Translations under genes and position numbers: made by a program
The notes under the pieces: model-generated
Seen by the model: only the letters and a program-made list of their open reading frames with translations
Database searches by the model: none
What the model was told of the DNA's origin: nothing
Shown: positions 24,567-33,116 of the stretch, piece by piece
Layout: each line of letters begins with the position of its first letter
How positions within the stretch are numbered: the stretch's first letter is position 1
Assembly (NCBI GenBank): GCA_050015675.1
Contig: JBEKAY010000009.1
Coordinates: 34,334 to 98,333 of the forward strand
DNA from: Fen-1298 sp050015675
GTDB taxonomy: Bacteria; Bacteroidota; Ignavibacteria; UBA10030
DNA length: 64,000 nucleotides
Direction of reading: 5' to 3'

Positions 24567-26306
24567 ATGAATAACACTTTGAAGTTTCTTTCATCCCTCA
24601 CCGGCATCGTGGGGATTTTTTTTCTCTCAGGCTGCGGCGCTACAAAGCAGGCTTCTCAATCGACGCCTGCTAACCGCATAGTCACTTTGCAGGAACGCAA
24701 GCTGAATGAATTGCAACGTGATCACGCACTTCAGCATTTTATCGAAGGTGCCGCATTGGATGCAAAAGGCGCGTTCGCCGAAGCCATCCTCGAATATCAA
24801 GAAGCGTTGCAATCAGATCCAAATGCTTCCATTTATTTTGCCATCTCCAGGGATTATTTACTCTTGAGCAAGTTTGACCGTGCCGGTGAAACAGCCGGCG
24901 AAGCCGTTCGGTTAGAACCACAAAACATTTCGTATCGTGAAAATCTTGGGGCAATTTATTTTAATGCCTCACGAGCAGATTTAGCCATTCATGAATATGA
25001 AGAAATTGTCAAGATTGATTCCAATTACGCTGCCGCATGGATCGCATTGGCGCATCTCTACCAGCCGATGCAACCGCAAAAAGCATTGGCAATTTACGAA
25101 AAGATGCTTGAGCGTAACGGTGAGCAGTTGGACATTCTCTTTCAATGTGCACAGCTTCTTACGGCACTCGGACGGTTTGATGAAGCTGCAGCAAAGTACA
25201 AACGAATGCTTGAACTTGACCCGAGCAACAAACCTTTAAAGAAACAACTTGCCGAAACATTTGCAAAAGCTGGAAGATTAGATCAGGCGCGTTCGATCCT
25301 TGAAACAATGGTTGAAGCCGACTCTTCCGATGCAGAAGTTGTTGCCACGCTCGCTGATGTCTATTTAGATCAGAAACGATTTCAAAATGCGATTGATCTC
25401 TATGAAAAATTGTTAAACCGCGGTACAAAAAACACGGAAATCAAATTACGGATCAGTGTAGGATTTTTTGGGTTAACAGAACACGACTCAACTTTAATTC
25501 AAAAAGCACAAGGATTATTTGAAGATCTGCGCAAGGAAGTTCCTAACGATTGGCGACCGTACTGGTATCTTGGCGCCCTTGCCGCTAACCAGCACAAAGA
25601 TTCGCTCGCTGGAACGTACTTCGAGCAAGTAACAAAATTGGAAGAACATCATGGTGACGCGTGGTGGTTTTTCGGTTCTTCATTATTTGAGCAAGGGAAG
25701 TACGATAAACTGCTCGAAGAGATGGAACAAGCGCAGAAGGCGCTTCCTAACGATTTCCGTTTTTACCTGCTTCAAGGACTTGCTCTTACGCGAATGGAGA
25801 AACAGGAAGATGCCGTGCAACCATTACAGAAAGCGTATAAACTGAATCCCAAAGATCTCAACACACTCAGTACGCTTGCCCTCACTTTAGATGGATTGCA
25901 TCGCTATCAGGATAGCGACCCTTTATACGAAGAGGGATTGAAGTTGGACCCAAAGTCGGCACTGCTTCTCAATAATTATGGATACAGTCTTGCTGAACGC
26001 GGACTTCAACTTCAGCGTGCGCTGGGAATGTCAAAGCAAGCAGTAACAGCTGAACCAGACAATTCTGCATACCTCGATACTTATGGCTGGATTTTTTTCC
26101 GTCTGGAAAATTACAGCGATGCCGCTATATACATAAAAAAATCTATCGCAACCGGCAAAGCAAGCGCTGTCGTTCACGAACACCTTGGCGATGTGTATCT
26201 TAAACTCGGGCAGAAAGAACAAGCACTTGAGTTATGGAAAAAAGCGCTGGAAATGGATCCTAAGAACGAGGCAGTAAAAGAAAAAATTCTGCATGGAGCT
26301 AACTAA
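24567..26306 (+). CDS. TPR lipoprotein
   Basis: 579 residues. The N-terminus is a lipoprotein signal ending in LSGCG (Cys about residue 21), so the protein should sit lipid-anchored in the envelope. The rest is about a dozen tandem tetratricopeptide repeats with the usual A/G, Y/F and P positions (for example AILEYQEALQSDPNASIYF, AAAKYKRMLELDPSNKPL, QALELWKKALEMDPKNEAV). Such proteins are scaffolds for envelope complexes. Its stop overlaps the start of the DUF4292 lipoprotein by one base, and an EnvC-like protein follows, so a cell-envelope role is likely. The start at 24567 is chosen for the signal peptide. Confidence 0.85.
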   Translation: MNNTLKFLSSLTGIVGIFFLSGCGATKQASQSTPANRIVTLQERKLNELQRDHALQHFIEGAALDAKGAFAEAILEYQEALQSDPNASIYFAISRDYLLLSKFDRAGETAGEAVRLEPQNISYRENLGAIYFNASRADLAIHEYEEIVKIDSNYAAAWIALAHLYQPMQPQKALAIYEKMLERNGEQLDILFQCAQLLTALGRFDEAAAKYKRMLELDPSNKPLKKQLAETFAKAGRLDQARSILETMVEADSSDAEVVATLADVYLDQKRFQNAIDLYEKLLNRGTKNTEIKLRISVGFFGLTEHDSTLIQKAQGLFEDLRKEVPNDWRPYWYLGALAANQHKDSLAGTYFEQVTKLEEHHGDAWWFFGSSLFEQGKYDKLLEEMEQAQKALPNDFRFYLLQGLALTRMEKQEDAVQPLQKAYKLNPKDLNTLSTLALTLDGLHRYQDSDPLYEEGLKLDPKSALLLNNYGYSLAERGLQLQRALGMSKQAVTAEPDNSAYLDTYGWIFFRLENYSDAAIYIKKSIATGKASAVVHEHLGDVYLKLGQKEQALELWKKALEMDPKNEAVKEKILHGAN

Positions 26307-27079
26307 TGTTCCGATTTTCTATCTTCACATTCTGCTTTTCTCTCTTTACACTCGTTGGATGCCGGACAACAAGTACGTTGAATCTTACAGATCGATCCAT
26401 TTCTTATTCAGAAGTTCAAGAAGTTACGCGCAGTCATCACGCACGCATCCATTCGATGTCGGGCGAAGGACGAATTTCTATTGAGACACCCGAAATTGCG
26501 CAAAGCGGTTCATTTATCTTAACACTCCAAAGACCAGACTCGATGCTTATTAATCTGCAAGGACCATTCGGTATTAAAGTTGGATCGGCACTGGTAACCA
26601 GAACGGGTTTCCTTTTCTATAATAGTCTCGAAAATAAACTCATCACCGGTTTGTCCAGTATGGAAAACTTGAATCGCATTCTTCATGTTCAACTAAGTTT
26701 TGATGATTTGCTGAATTTGTTTACAGGTGGAACATTCCTTGAAAGCGATCTTCACGCACCCGAAGAAATATATGTTGAAAACGACCAGTTTGTGTTCGTC
26801 TTTACTTCCGATCAAACGAGTCGGAAGTATTGGATTGACCCGACAACATTGTTAATTCAGAAAGTTCAATTTCTGGATCAAAGCGGAAAGCTGGCGCTTG
26901 AGCAGACTTTCGACGATTTCGAGGACATCAATGGATTTGCGATGCCGTATACTATCCGCCTCATTCAACCAAAGGCGCGGCAAAGACTTACTTTCACATA
27001 TTCTGAAATTCTTGTGAACACTGAAAAACTTCACTTCACTTTCATCATACCACCTAACGCCGAACGAATTCACTGGTAA
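26306..27079 (+). CDS. DUF4292-type lipoprotein
   Basis: 257 residues with a lipoprotein signal ending in LVGC (Cys about residue 18). The mature protein resembles the DUF4292/LolB-like beta-rich fold: SGEGRISIETPEIAQSGSF then MLINLQGPFGIKVGSALV and a late YWIDPTTLLIQKVQFLDQ. Members occur mainly in Bacteroidota-type bacteria next to TPR and EnvC-like genes and are thought to act in envelope assembly. Both ends overlap neighbours by one base, marking a tight operon. Confidence 0.75.
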   Translation: MFRFSIFTFCFSLFTLVGCRTTSTLNLTDRSISYSEVQEVTRSHHARIHSMSGEGRISIETPEIAQSGSFILTLQRPDSMLINLQGPFGIKVGSALVTRTGFLFYNSLENKLITGLSSMENLNRILHVQLSFDDLLNLFTGGTFLESDLHAPEEIYVENDQFVFVFTSDQTSRKYWIDPTTLLIQKVQFLDQSGKLALEQTFDDFEDINGFAMPYTIRLIQPKARQRLTFTYSEILVNTEKLHFTFIIPPNAERIHW

Positions 27080-28341
27080 TGCACATTCTTCCCCGTATTC
27101 TTATCCTCATCCTATTCATTGTTTTCGCACTTCCTGCGATTGCACAACGGACCAATAGAGAAATTAAACAAAGGGAAAATGAATTGCAGAAACTTCGTAA
27201 CGATATTCAGGCATACGAAAAGAAATTAAATGAAAGCGAAAAAAAAGAGAAGGTAACGCTGGATCGGCTCGATGACCTCGAGCACAATTCTATTCTCATC
27301 CGACAATTGATTCAGAAACTTCGGGAGGAAGAACTCGGCGTGACAGTAGAAATCGACACTGCCAAGAATGCTATTGCTAATTTAGAAGGACAACTTCAGT
27401 TTTTAAAATCGCATTATGCCAACTATGTCCGCTCGGTGTATAAAAATGGGCGTGTATATGACGTCGAACTCCTCTTCTCATCAAAATCTATTAATCAGCT
27501 CTCTATCCGCATTCAATATTTAAAAAAATTCTCCGAACAGCGCGCCAAAGACTTGCAGGGTATAAGTGAAAATAAAACTATTTTGGAGCAAAAAAACGAG
27601 CAACTCGAGATGAAGTTGCAAAGTGAGCGGCAGCTGCTTTCGGAGAAGACGCGCGAAGAAGAAAACTTGAAGCGGACATTTTCCCAGCGGCAGACAGTAC
27701 TGAAAAAAATACGTAAAAATAAACAGACGTATCAGAAAGAATTGACGCGCAAAACAGAGGCATCCAAGAAAATTGAGAATCTCATTGCAGAATTAATTGA
27801 GAAAGAACGAATACGAAAGGAACGCGAAGATGCCGAAAGACGGGAGCGGCTCGCCGCAGAAGCTCGAGAACGTGAACTGAATAAAACGGCAGCACCACCC
27901 ACACCGCAACCAGTCGATACAAAAGCAACACTGGCGTTCGAACGACGGCGTGGAAAACTTCGCTGGCCGGTTGCGCGTGGAACAATTCAAACTCCTTTCG
28001 GGAATCAAACTCATCCGGTTTTGAAAACCATTACGCAAAACACCGGTATCGACATCGCAACGCCATCCGGCTCAGATGTCTATGCCGTTGCAGATGGTGA
28101 AGTGGCTGTGTTGTCATTCATTCCGGGATTCGGTAACGTGCTAATCCTTAACCATAGTAACGGCTTCCGTACCGTGTATGCGCATCTCTCGGATGTTACA
28201 GTTTCGGAGTCTCAGCGCGTCACAGAAGGAACGATCATCGCAAAAAGTGGCGACACTGTAGCAGGAGCAATTCTTCATTTTGAAATTTGGAAAGAACGGG
28301 AAAAACAAAATCCCGAATGGTGGTTAACGAACCACCGGTAA
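27079..28341 (+). CDS. EnvC-like murein hydrolase activator (degenerate M23)
   Basis: 420 residues: signal peptide (about 1-22, ending AIAQ), a long coiled coil (about 25-270) and a C-terminal M23/LytM domain (about 290-420). Of the catalytic residues, Asp325 (GIDIA), His369 (YAHLS) and His400 (LHFEI) are present. The first zinc ligand is Asn321 instead of His, and the first His of H-x-H is Ile398. This matches EnvC/NlpD proteins, which bind and activate amidases rather than cut peptidoglycan. It ends the TPR-DUF4292 operon. Confidence 0.85.
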   Translation: MHILPRILILILFIVFALPAIAQRTNREIKQRENELQKLRNDIQAYEKKLNESEKKEKVTLDRLDDLEHNSILIRQLIQKLREEELGVTVEIDTAKNAIANLEGQLQFLKSHYANYVRSVYKNGRVYDVELLFSSKSINQLSIRIQYLKKFSEQRAKDLQGISENKTILEQKNEQLEMKLQSERQLLSEKTREEENLKRTFSQRQTVLKKIRKNKQTYQKELTRKTEASKKIENLIAELIEKERIRKEREDAERRERLAAEARERELNKTAAPPTPQPVDTKATLAFERRRGKLRWPVARGTIQTPFGNQTHPVLKTITQNTGIDIATPSGSDVYAVADGEVAVLSFIPGFGNVLILNHSNGFRTVYAHLSDVTVSESQRVTEGTIIAKSGDTVAGAILHFEIWKEREKQNPEWWLTNHR

Positions 28342-28589
28342 TTCGTACAGAAAATTAAAAGGGATTGCTGAAATTTCTTATATATAACTTGTACTGTTGC
28401 TGAAATGCATCATTTATTCAGATTACCCCTGCCACTGATTGTCGTCAGCGATGATTTTTTTTAACCATACTGAATATCGATAACAAATATGACATCGATT
28501 TGAATTCATCTCACCAGTTCAAAATGAAGGAAGTGTTGATTTACCTGCGTATTTTCCCTATATTATATTGAATGTTATGCAAACCAGTT

Positions 28590-28664
28590 CGGGGTGTGGC
28601 TCAGCCCGGTTAGAGCGCCTGCCTTGGGCGCAGGAGGCCGGAGGTTCGAATCCTCTCACCCCGA
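28590..28664 (+). tRNA. tRNA-Pro (TGG)
   Basis: The cloverleaf is complete: acceptor CGGGGTG pairs with CACCCCG, the anticodon stem CCTGC/GCAGG encloses loop CTTGGGC with anticodon TGG, and the T-arm is GGAGG-TTCGAAT-CCTCT. The discriminator is A and CCA is not encoded. Confidence 0.96.
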
Positions 28665-28838
28665 CTCATTTTTTTTATTTTATATAGTTTAGCAGATTCA
28701 CTGATACAACGGCATTCTTAAGACATCCTCTTCTCTGCCGTTATCTTTTTCCAGTTTATTACTTGTTTTATTGACAATAACTTAGAAATTATCTAACATG
28801 TAAGGTCAAAGTGGGTTTATTATCGTAGATAATGAAGC

Positions 28839-28853
28839 CTCCTCAATAAGGAG
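28839..28853 (+). promoter_or_regulatory. Hairpin covering the ribosome site of the 11-repeat protein
   Basis: CTCCT (28839-28843) pairs with AGGAG (28849-28853), the Shine-Dalgarno six bases before the ATG at 28860. The 5-bp stem with a 5-nt loop could mask translation, but it is short and could be chance. Confidence 0.3.
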
Positions 28854-28859
28854 CGAGTA

Positions 28860-31562
28860 ATGGCAAAAACTTCGGATGCTCCAAGAAGCGCTGAGCAATT
28901 AAAAGAAGTTGCAATCTTCCTGAAGCAAGCTGACAAACTTGTTAGGGAAGGAGATTATAGCACTGCACTTGAAGAAATTGCCAAGGCGCGAGGGAGAGAT
29001 CCAAGAAATTTGTACGCTCTTGCATACGAAGAACGCGTACGTGCACTTGTAGCTACACAAAAAGAAAAAAAGCCAGAGTTCGGCGGTGGCGCGGCTCCAC
29101 AGCCAGCAGAGCCGCAACCGATATCGGCTACCCTCGAACACATTTCTAATCTTGCCATTGTAGAAGCACAACGATCTGCCGCTGTAGCTGCCAAACAAGA
29201 ACAAGATGTGGTTCTTCGCAAAAAAGAAGAAGAAGATCGTCGAAGGAATGAAGAACTCCGTCACCAAGCCATCGAATCGAAAATTGCCGTCTTTCTTGAA
29301 CGTTCAAAGGATTATCTAGGAAAAGGAGATTTTAACCGTGCTCTTGATGAAGTAGCACGCGCGTACCTACTGGATCCTGCCAATGAAAAAATACATGTGG
29401 CGGAAGACCACATTCGGAAATCGCAAGAAGAAACGCGCTTGCGTATTGACCAAGAACGGCTCCAGAAACAACAAGAAGATAATCAGAAGCGCCAAGAGCT
29501 TCTCAAAGCTCAAGTGGCGCGTATGCAGCAGGAAAAAGAAGAGAAGCGTCGCAGAGAAGAAGAAGCCCGCAATCAAGCACAACAACAAAAGATTTCTCAA
29601 TATTTAACCCGTGCCGAAGAATTCTTGAGTAACGGCAGGCTTGACGAAGCGCTAAGCGAATTGGCATTTGTCGTTGTGGTGGATCCGCTAAACGAAGAAG
29701 TCCTCAGTTTGGAACGTAAAATTCGCGATGCACAAGAGCATGAACAAGCTGAACAATTGGAGCAGTACCGCCGCCGCGAAGAAGAACAGCGCAAGAAGCG
29801 TGAAGCAATTATCACTGCCATTCAGAAACACATAGAAAACGCCGAGCGTCTTGCCAGTCAGCAAAAGTGGTCAGAGGCATTGCGAGTTATAACACGAGCG
29901 TATGTGTTGGATCCGATGAACGAAGCTCTGCAGGCTTGCGAGAAGCGCATACAGACGGCACAGGAAGAAGCGTTGAACATTGCCGAAGAACAACGCCACC
30001 TTTCAGAAGAGACTGTACGCCGTCAGCAGGAGGAAGAACTTCGCCGGCTCGAACAAGCAGAACGTGAACGTGTTATGCTTGGCGAGAGCGCAGAAACAGA
30101 TGCGAAACGCCGTGCTGACAAAGAAAAGGTTTTCCTCTACCTTACAAAAGCCCGCGGATATATGTCCGATGGAAGGTACGAAGATGCTCTTGGCGAAGTT
30201 GCCCTTGCCTTTATTGTCAATCCGTTTGATGAAGATGTGAAACGGATGGAACAGGAAATTATTACATCGCAGAACGAGAAAAAAGCACAAGAGACGGCAA
30301 CGGCAGAAGAAGCTGCAGCGGCAATGCCAGCCGACGAAACCGGTGAACAGATTTTCAAGCATCTTACTGGAGCATCACATTACGCCTCTGAACATGAATA
30401 TAGCAAGGCGCTTGATGAAGTTGCCAAAGCATTTCTGCTGGATCCATTGAGTGAAGCGGTGCAAAAATATGAATTTCAACTTCAAACAGAATTTCACGAG
30501 TACCAGGAAGAGCAACACAAGAAGCAAGAAGAAGAATCTCGGCGAAACGCAATCAACAAACATAAAACGCGCGCGAAGGAATTTCTTGATCGTCAAGCGT
30601 TTGACGAAGCACTGACCGAAGTAATAGACGGATATTCATACGATCCGGAAAACACAGACCTCAAAGCGCTAGAGCAGCAGATTCAAGACTCGCATCAACA
30701 ATGGCAAGAGAAACAAGCCGAAGAAGAAAAGAATACAAAAATTGAAGACTTCATCTTGAAAGCAAAAGAGTATCTCAACAAGGAATTATTTGAAGAAGCT
30801 CTCAAGACTATTACCGAAGCGCTTGTGCTCGATCCGGAACGCGACACGCTGAAATCAATTGAAGCAGAAATCGAAAAAGCACAGCAAGCATTTGAAAAAC
30901 GGAAACAGACTGACGAGAATAATAAAGTCATACAAAAACATCTTTTCCGGGCAAAGGAATGCAGAGTTCTCCGAAGCTATGAAGAAGCCATTTTGGAAAT
31001 AGATCAAGCATTAACTATCGACCCTTCGCGCGAAGATCTGCTCAATCTCAAAATACAAACACAGCAAGAACTGACCGATTGGCAAATACAAAAAGATCAG
31101 AACGCTAATCAGGTATCTCTCAAACAGCATCTGCGTCAAGCGCGTGAGTATCTTGCCAAGAGAGTGTACGATGAAGCGCTGATGGAAATTGCTCTTGGAA
31201 TGACGATCGATCCAGAGAATGCTGATTTAAAAACTCTTGAAGAAGAGATCGTGAAAGCCCAGGCAGATGCTGAGATCGCCGAGTTGGAAGTTACACAAGG
31301 AACAGTTGACTTAGACGTAAAGGGTGAAGAACGAGATCAATTGATATGGATACATCTGAGGGCGGCAGATGAACTCCAGAAACAAAACGAGTTTGCACAG
31401 GCGCTTGATGAACTGGCGAAAGCCTATGTAATCGACCCCTTGAATAAGGAAGTAAAAAAAGCAGAAATTCGAGTACGGCAGAACGAGATTCGTCATACGC
31501 AGCAAACCGGTCAAACTCTAAAGTTAGTCTACCCGAATGAAAAATCAATGGGTGGAAGCTGA
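28860..31562 (+). CDS. Eleven-repeat TPR-like cytoplasmic protein
   Basis: 900 residues, no signal peptide or membrane segment. It consists of 11 copies of a unit of about 47 residues with the consensus h-x-x-H/Y-L-x-x-A-x-x-Y/F-L-x-x-x-x-F-x-E-A-L-x-E-h-A-x-A-Y-h-h-D-P-x-N, joined by charged coiled-coil linkers of 20-40 residues rich in Glu, Lys, Gln and Arg. The units resemble single TPR motifs with a third helix. Spaced by coiled coils, they would make a long rod-like scaffold. It has a good ribosome site. The next gene begins with two copies of the same unit, so the two proteins probably work together, but no partner or activity is known to me. Confidence 0.75.
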   Translation: MAKTSDAPRSAEQLKEVAIFLKQADKLVREGDYSTALEEIAKARGRDPRNLYALAYEERVRALVATQKEKKPEFGGGAAPQPAEPQPISATLEHISNLAIVEAQRSAAVAAKQEQDVVLRKKEEEDRRRNEELRHQAIESKIAVFLERSKDYLGKGDFNRALDEVARAYLLDPANEKIHVAEDHIRKSQEETRLRIDQERLQKQQEDNQKRQELLKAQVARMQQEKEEKRRREEEARNQAQQQKISQYLTRAEEFLSNGRLDEALSELAFVVVVDPLNEEVLSLERKIRDAQEHEQAEQLEQYRRREEEQRKKREAIITAIQKHIENAERLASQQKWSEALRVITRAYVLDPMNEALQACEKRIQTAQEEALNIAEEQRHLSEETVRRQQEEELRRLEQAERERVMLGESAETDAKRRADKEKVFLYLTKARGYMSDGRYEDALGEVALAFIVNPFDEDVKRMEQEIITSQNEKKAQETATAEEAAAAMPADETGEQIFKHLTGASHYASEHEYSKALDEVAKAFLLDPLSEAVQKYEFQLQTEFHEYQEEQHKKQEEESRRNAINKHKTRAKEFLDRQAFDEALTEVIDGYSYDPENTDLKALEQQIQDSHQQWQEKQAEEEKNTKIEDFILKAKEYLNKELFEEALKTITEALVLDPERDTLKSIEAEIEKAQQAFEKRKQTDENNKVIQKHLFRAKECRVLRSYEEAILEIDQALTIDPSREDLLNLKIQTQQELTDWQIQKDQNANQVSLKQHLRQAREYLAKRVYDEALMEIALGMTIDPENADLKTLEEEIVKAQADAEIAELEVTQGTVDLDVKGEERDQLIWIHLRAADELQKQNEFAQALDELAKAYVIDPLNKEVKKAEIRVRQNEIRHTQQTGQTLKLVYPNEKSMGGS

Positions 31563-31589
31563 TAAAAGCACTCATAACGAGACGGCAGC

Positions 31590-32900
31590 ATGGAACCACA
31601 AGAAAAAATGGATATACAGCAGTTTATCATCGATCGTTTGCAAGACATTCACCGGAAAGCAGAAGCAAATAATTTCGCTGACGCTTTGGCGTCTATGAAA
31701 GAAGTGAAGGCGGCAGATCCGAAAAACATTTACCTCGTAGCCATCGAAAAACAAATTGCTAAATTAAACGATCCTGCACTCCAAGCAGAAAACCGTACGT
31801 CAATCATTAAATCGCTTCCTCCAATGATTGATCGCGCCATCAGCGATGTCCAACGCCGTATGATTGTTCCAAAGGTAGAGGATTCACAAAAAGTTCAAAA
31901 AGAAGCTGCGCTTGAAAAATTAAAGAGCCAATATTTTCAGCGTTCTGATGACTATGTAGAAAAAAAGGAATATCAACGAGCGCTTGAAGAGATACGACGC
32001 ATTTATATCATCGAACCGGGAAGTGTTGTCGCAAAGGAATATGAGAAAAAAATCGAGCAACTCGCTTCACTGCAAGCACGTGGCGAATCGCCAGAGCCGC
32101 CAACAGAAGTAGTGAAGGAAAGCAAGAAAATTGCTCCGATTGCTGAAGCACAAAAAGAAAAGCGTGATATTCCTAAAAAATCTAGCAGATCAATGATGTT
32201 CGTAATTGCGGCAGCAGCAATCGTTATTCTCTCTGTTGGAGCATGGTTTATTTTTTTAAAAGATTCCACCAGCAAACCAAGTGACCAAGGATCAGTGCAG
32301 CAACAACCTGCTCTCTCGCAGGAAATTACAACTCCAACATTACCAACTACAACAATTTCTACTCCTCAATCTGAAAAAGAACCTGCGCCAATCGTGGAAA
32401 CCTCGAAACAACCAGCGAAAATTCAAAAGACAACACCCGAGGTAAAACCTACTGCTTCAGAACAAAAACCTGTTCAAACACCTGTAACAACACAACCATC
32501 ACGGTCACTAGTACAACCGATCCAACAGCCAACGTCCCAGCCCGTTGTCAATACTCCACCACCGCAACCGGCTCAACAACAACCCAAAGCGGCTGAAAGC
32601 ACACCGGCACCAATGCCATTTGTTGCTATTGAGTCTCAGCCGGAGTTTCTCCATCGGGAACCAGCGATATATCCAGAAATTGCAAAAAAAATGGGAATTC
32701 AAGGCAGAGTAACTGTTGAGGTAACTATCGATGCACAAGGCAAACCAATTCAAGCGCGAATAGTAAAAAGTGCCAGCGACGTTTTTAATGAAGCTGCGAT
32801 TGAAGCTGTTATGAAGTACACTTTTAAACCTGCGATGATGTCAACGGGACCAGTGACTGCCAAAATCATGATACCGATTGACTTCCGCATGACACGTTGA
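31590..32900 (+). CDS. TPR-like / transmembrane / TonB C-terminal fusion protein
   Basis: 436 residues in the order: cytoplasmic part with two repeat units like those of the previous gene (about residues 4-55 and 106-155), one transmembrane helix (about residues 205-227), a periplasmic Pro/Gln/Thr linker (about 230-340), and a TonB C-terminal domain (about 350-436, EPAIYPEIAKKMGIQGRVTVEVTID ending in IPIDFRMTR). Ordinary TonB has only a few residues before its helix, so a folded cytosolic repeat domain is unusual. It may connect an intracellular scaffold with outer-membrane receptors. No exbB/exbD is in the window. It is followed by a clear terminator. Confidence 0.8.
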   Translation: MEPQEKMDIQQFIIDRLQDIHRKAEANNFADALASMKEVKAADPKNIYLVAIEKQIAKLNDPALQAENRTSIIKSLPPMIDRAISDVQRRMIVPKVEDSQKVQKEAALEKLKSQYFQRSDDYVEKKEYQRALEEIRRIYIIEPGSVVAKEYEKKIEQLASLQARGESPEPPTEVVKESKKIAPIAEAQKEKRDIPKKSSRSMMFVIAAAAIVILSVGAWFIFLKDSTSKPSDQGSVQQQPALSQEITTPTLPTTTISTPQSEKEPAPIVETSKQPAKIQKTTPEVKPTASEQKPVQTPVTTQPSRSLVQPIQQPTSQPVVNTPPPQPAQQQPKAAESTPAPMPFVAIESQPEFLHREPAIYPEIAKKMGIQGRVTVEVTIDAQGKPIQARIVKSASDVFNEAAIEAVMKYTFKPAMMSTGPVTAKIMIPIDFRMTR

Positions 32901-33046
32901 ACTTATGTCATAAAAGTAAAAACCAAAAAGATTTTTTTGTTTGTACCTATGATCCCGCGGTAATTCCACCGGAGGATACCTCTCCTCTATTTAGATCCTT
33001 ATATTTTAAAATCCAACATTTAGTTCGGTTGAAAATAAAATGAAAA

Positions 33047-33080
33047 GGGCACGAACGATTGTTCGTGCCCTCAGTTTTTT
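33047..33080 (+). terminator. Rho-independent terminator
   Basis: The 10-bp arms gggcacgaac and gttcgtgccc enclose gatt and are followed by tcagtttttt. It terminates the repeat-protein/TonB-like transcript and faces the end of the RND operon. Confidence 0.9.
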
Positions 33081-33116
33081 CTATTCCTCTGCTTCACCAC
33101 TTCATTTTTCTATATA

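Noticed and set aside
27079..28341. Active M23 endopeptidase
   Set aside because: Two of the metal or catalytic His positions are replaced (Asn321, Ile398), so an activator role is more likely.
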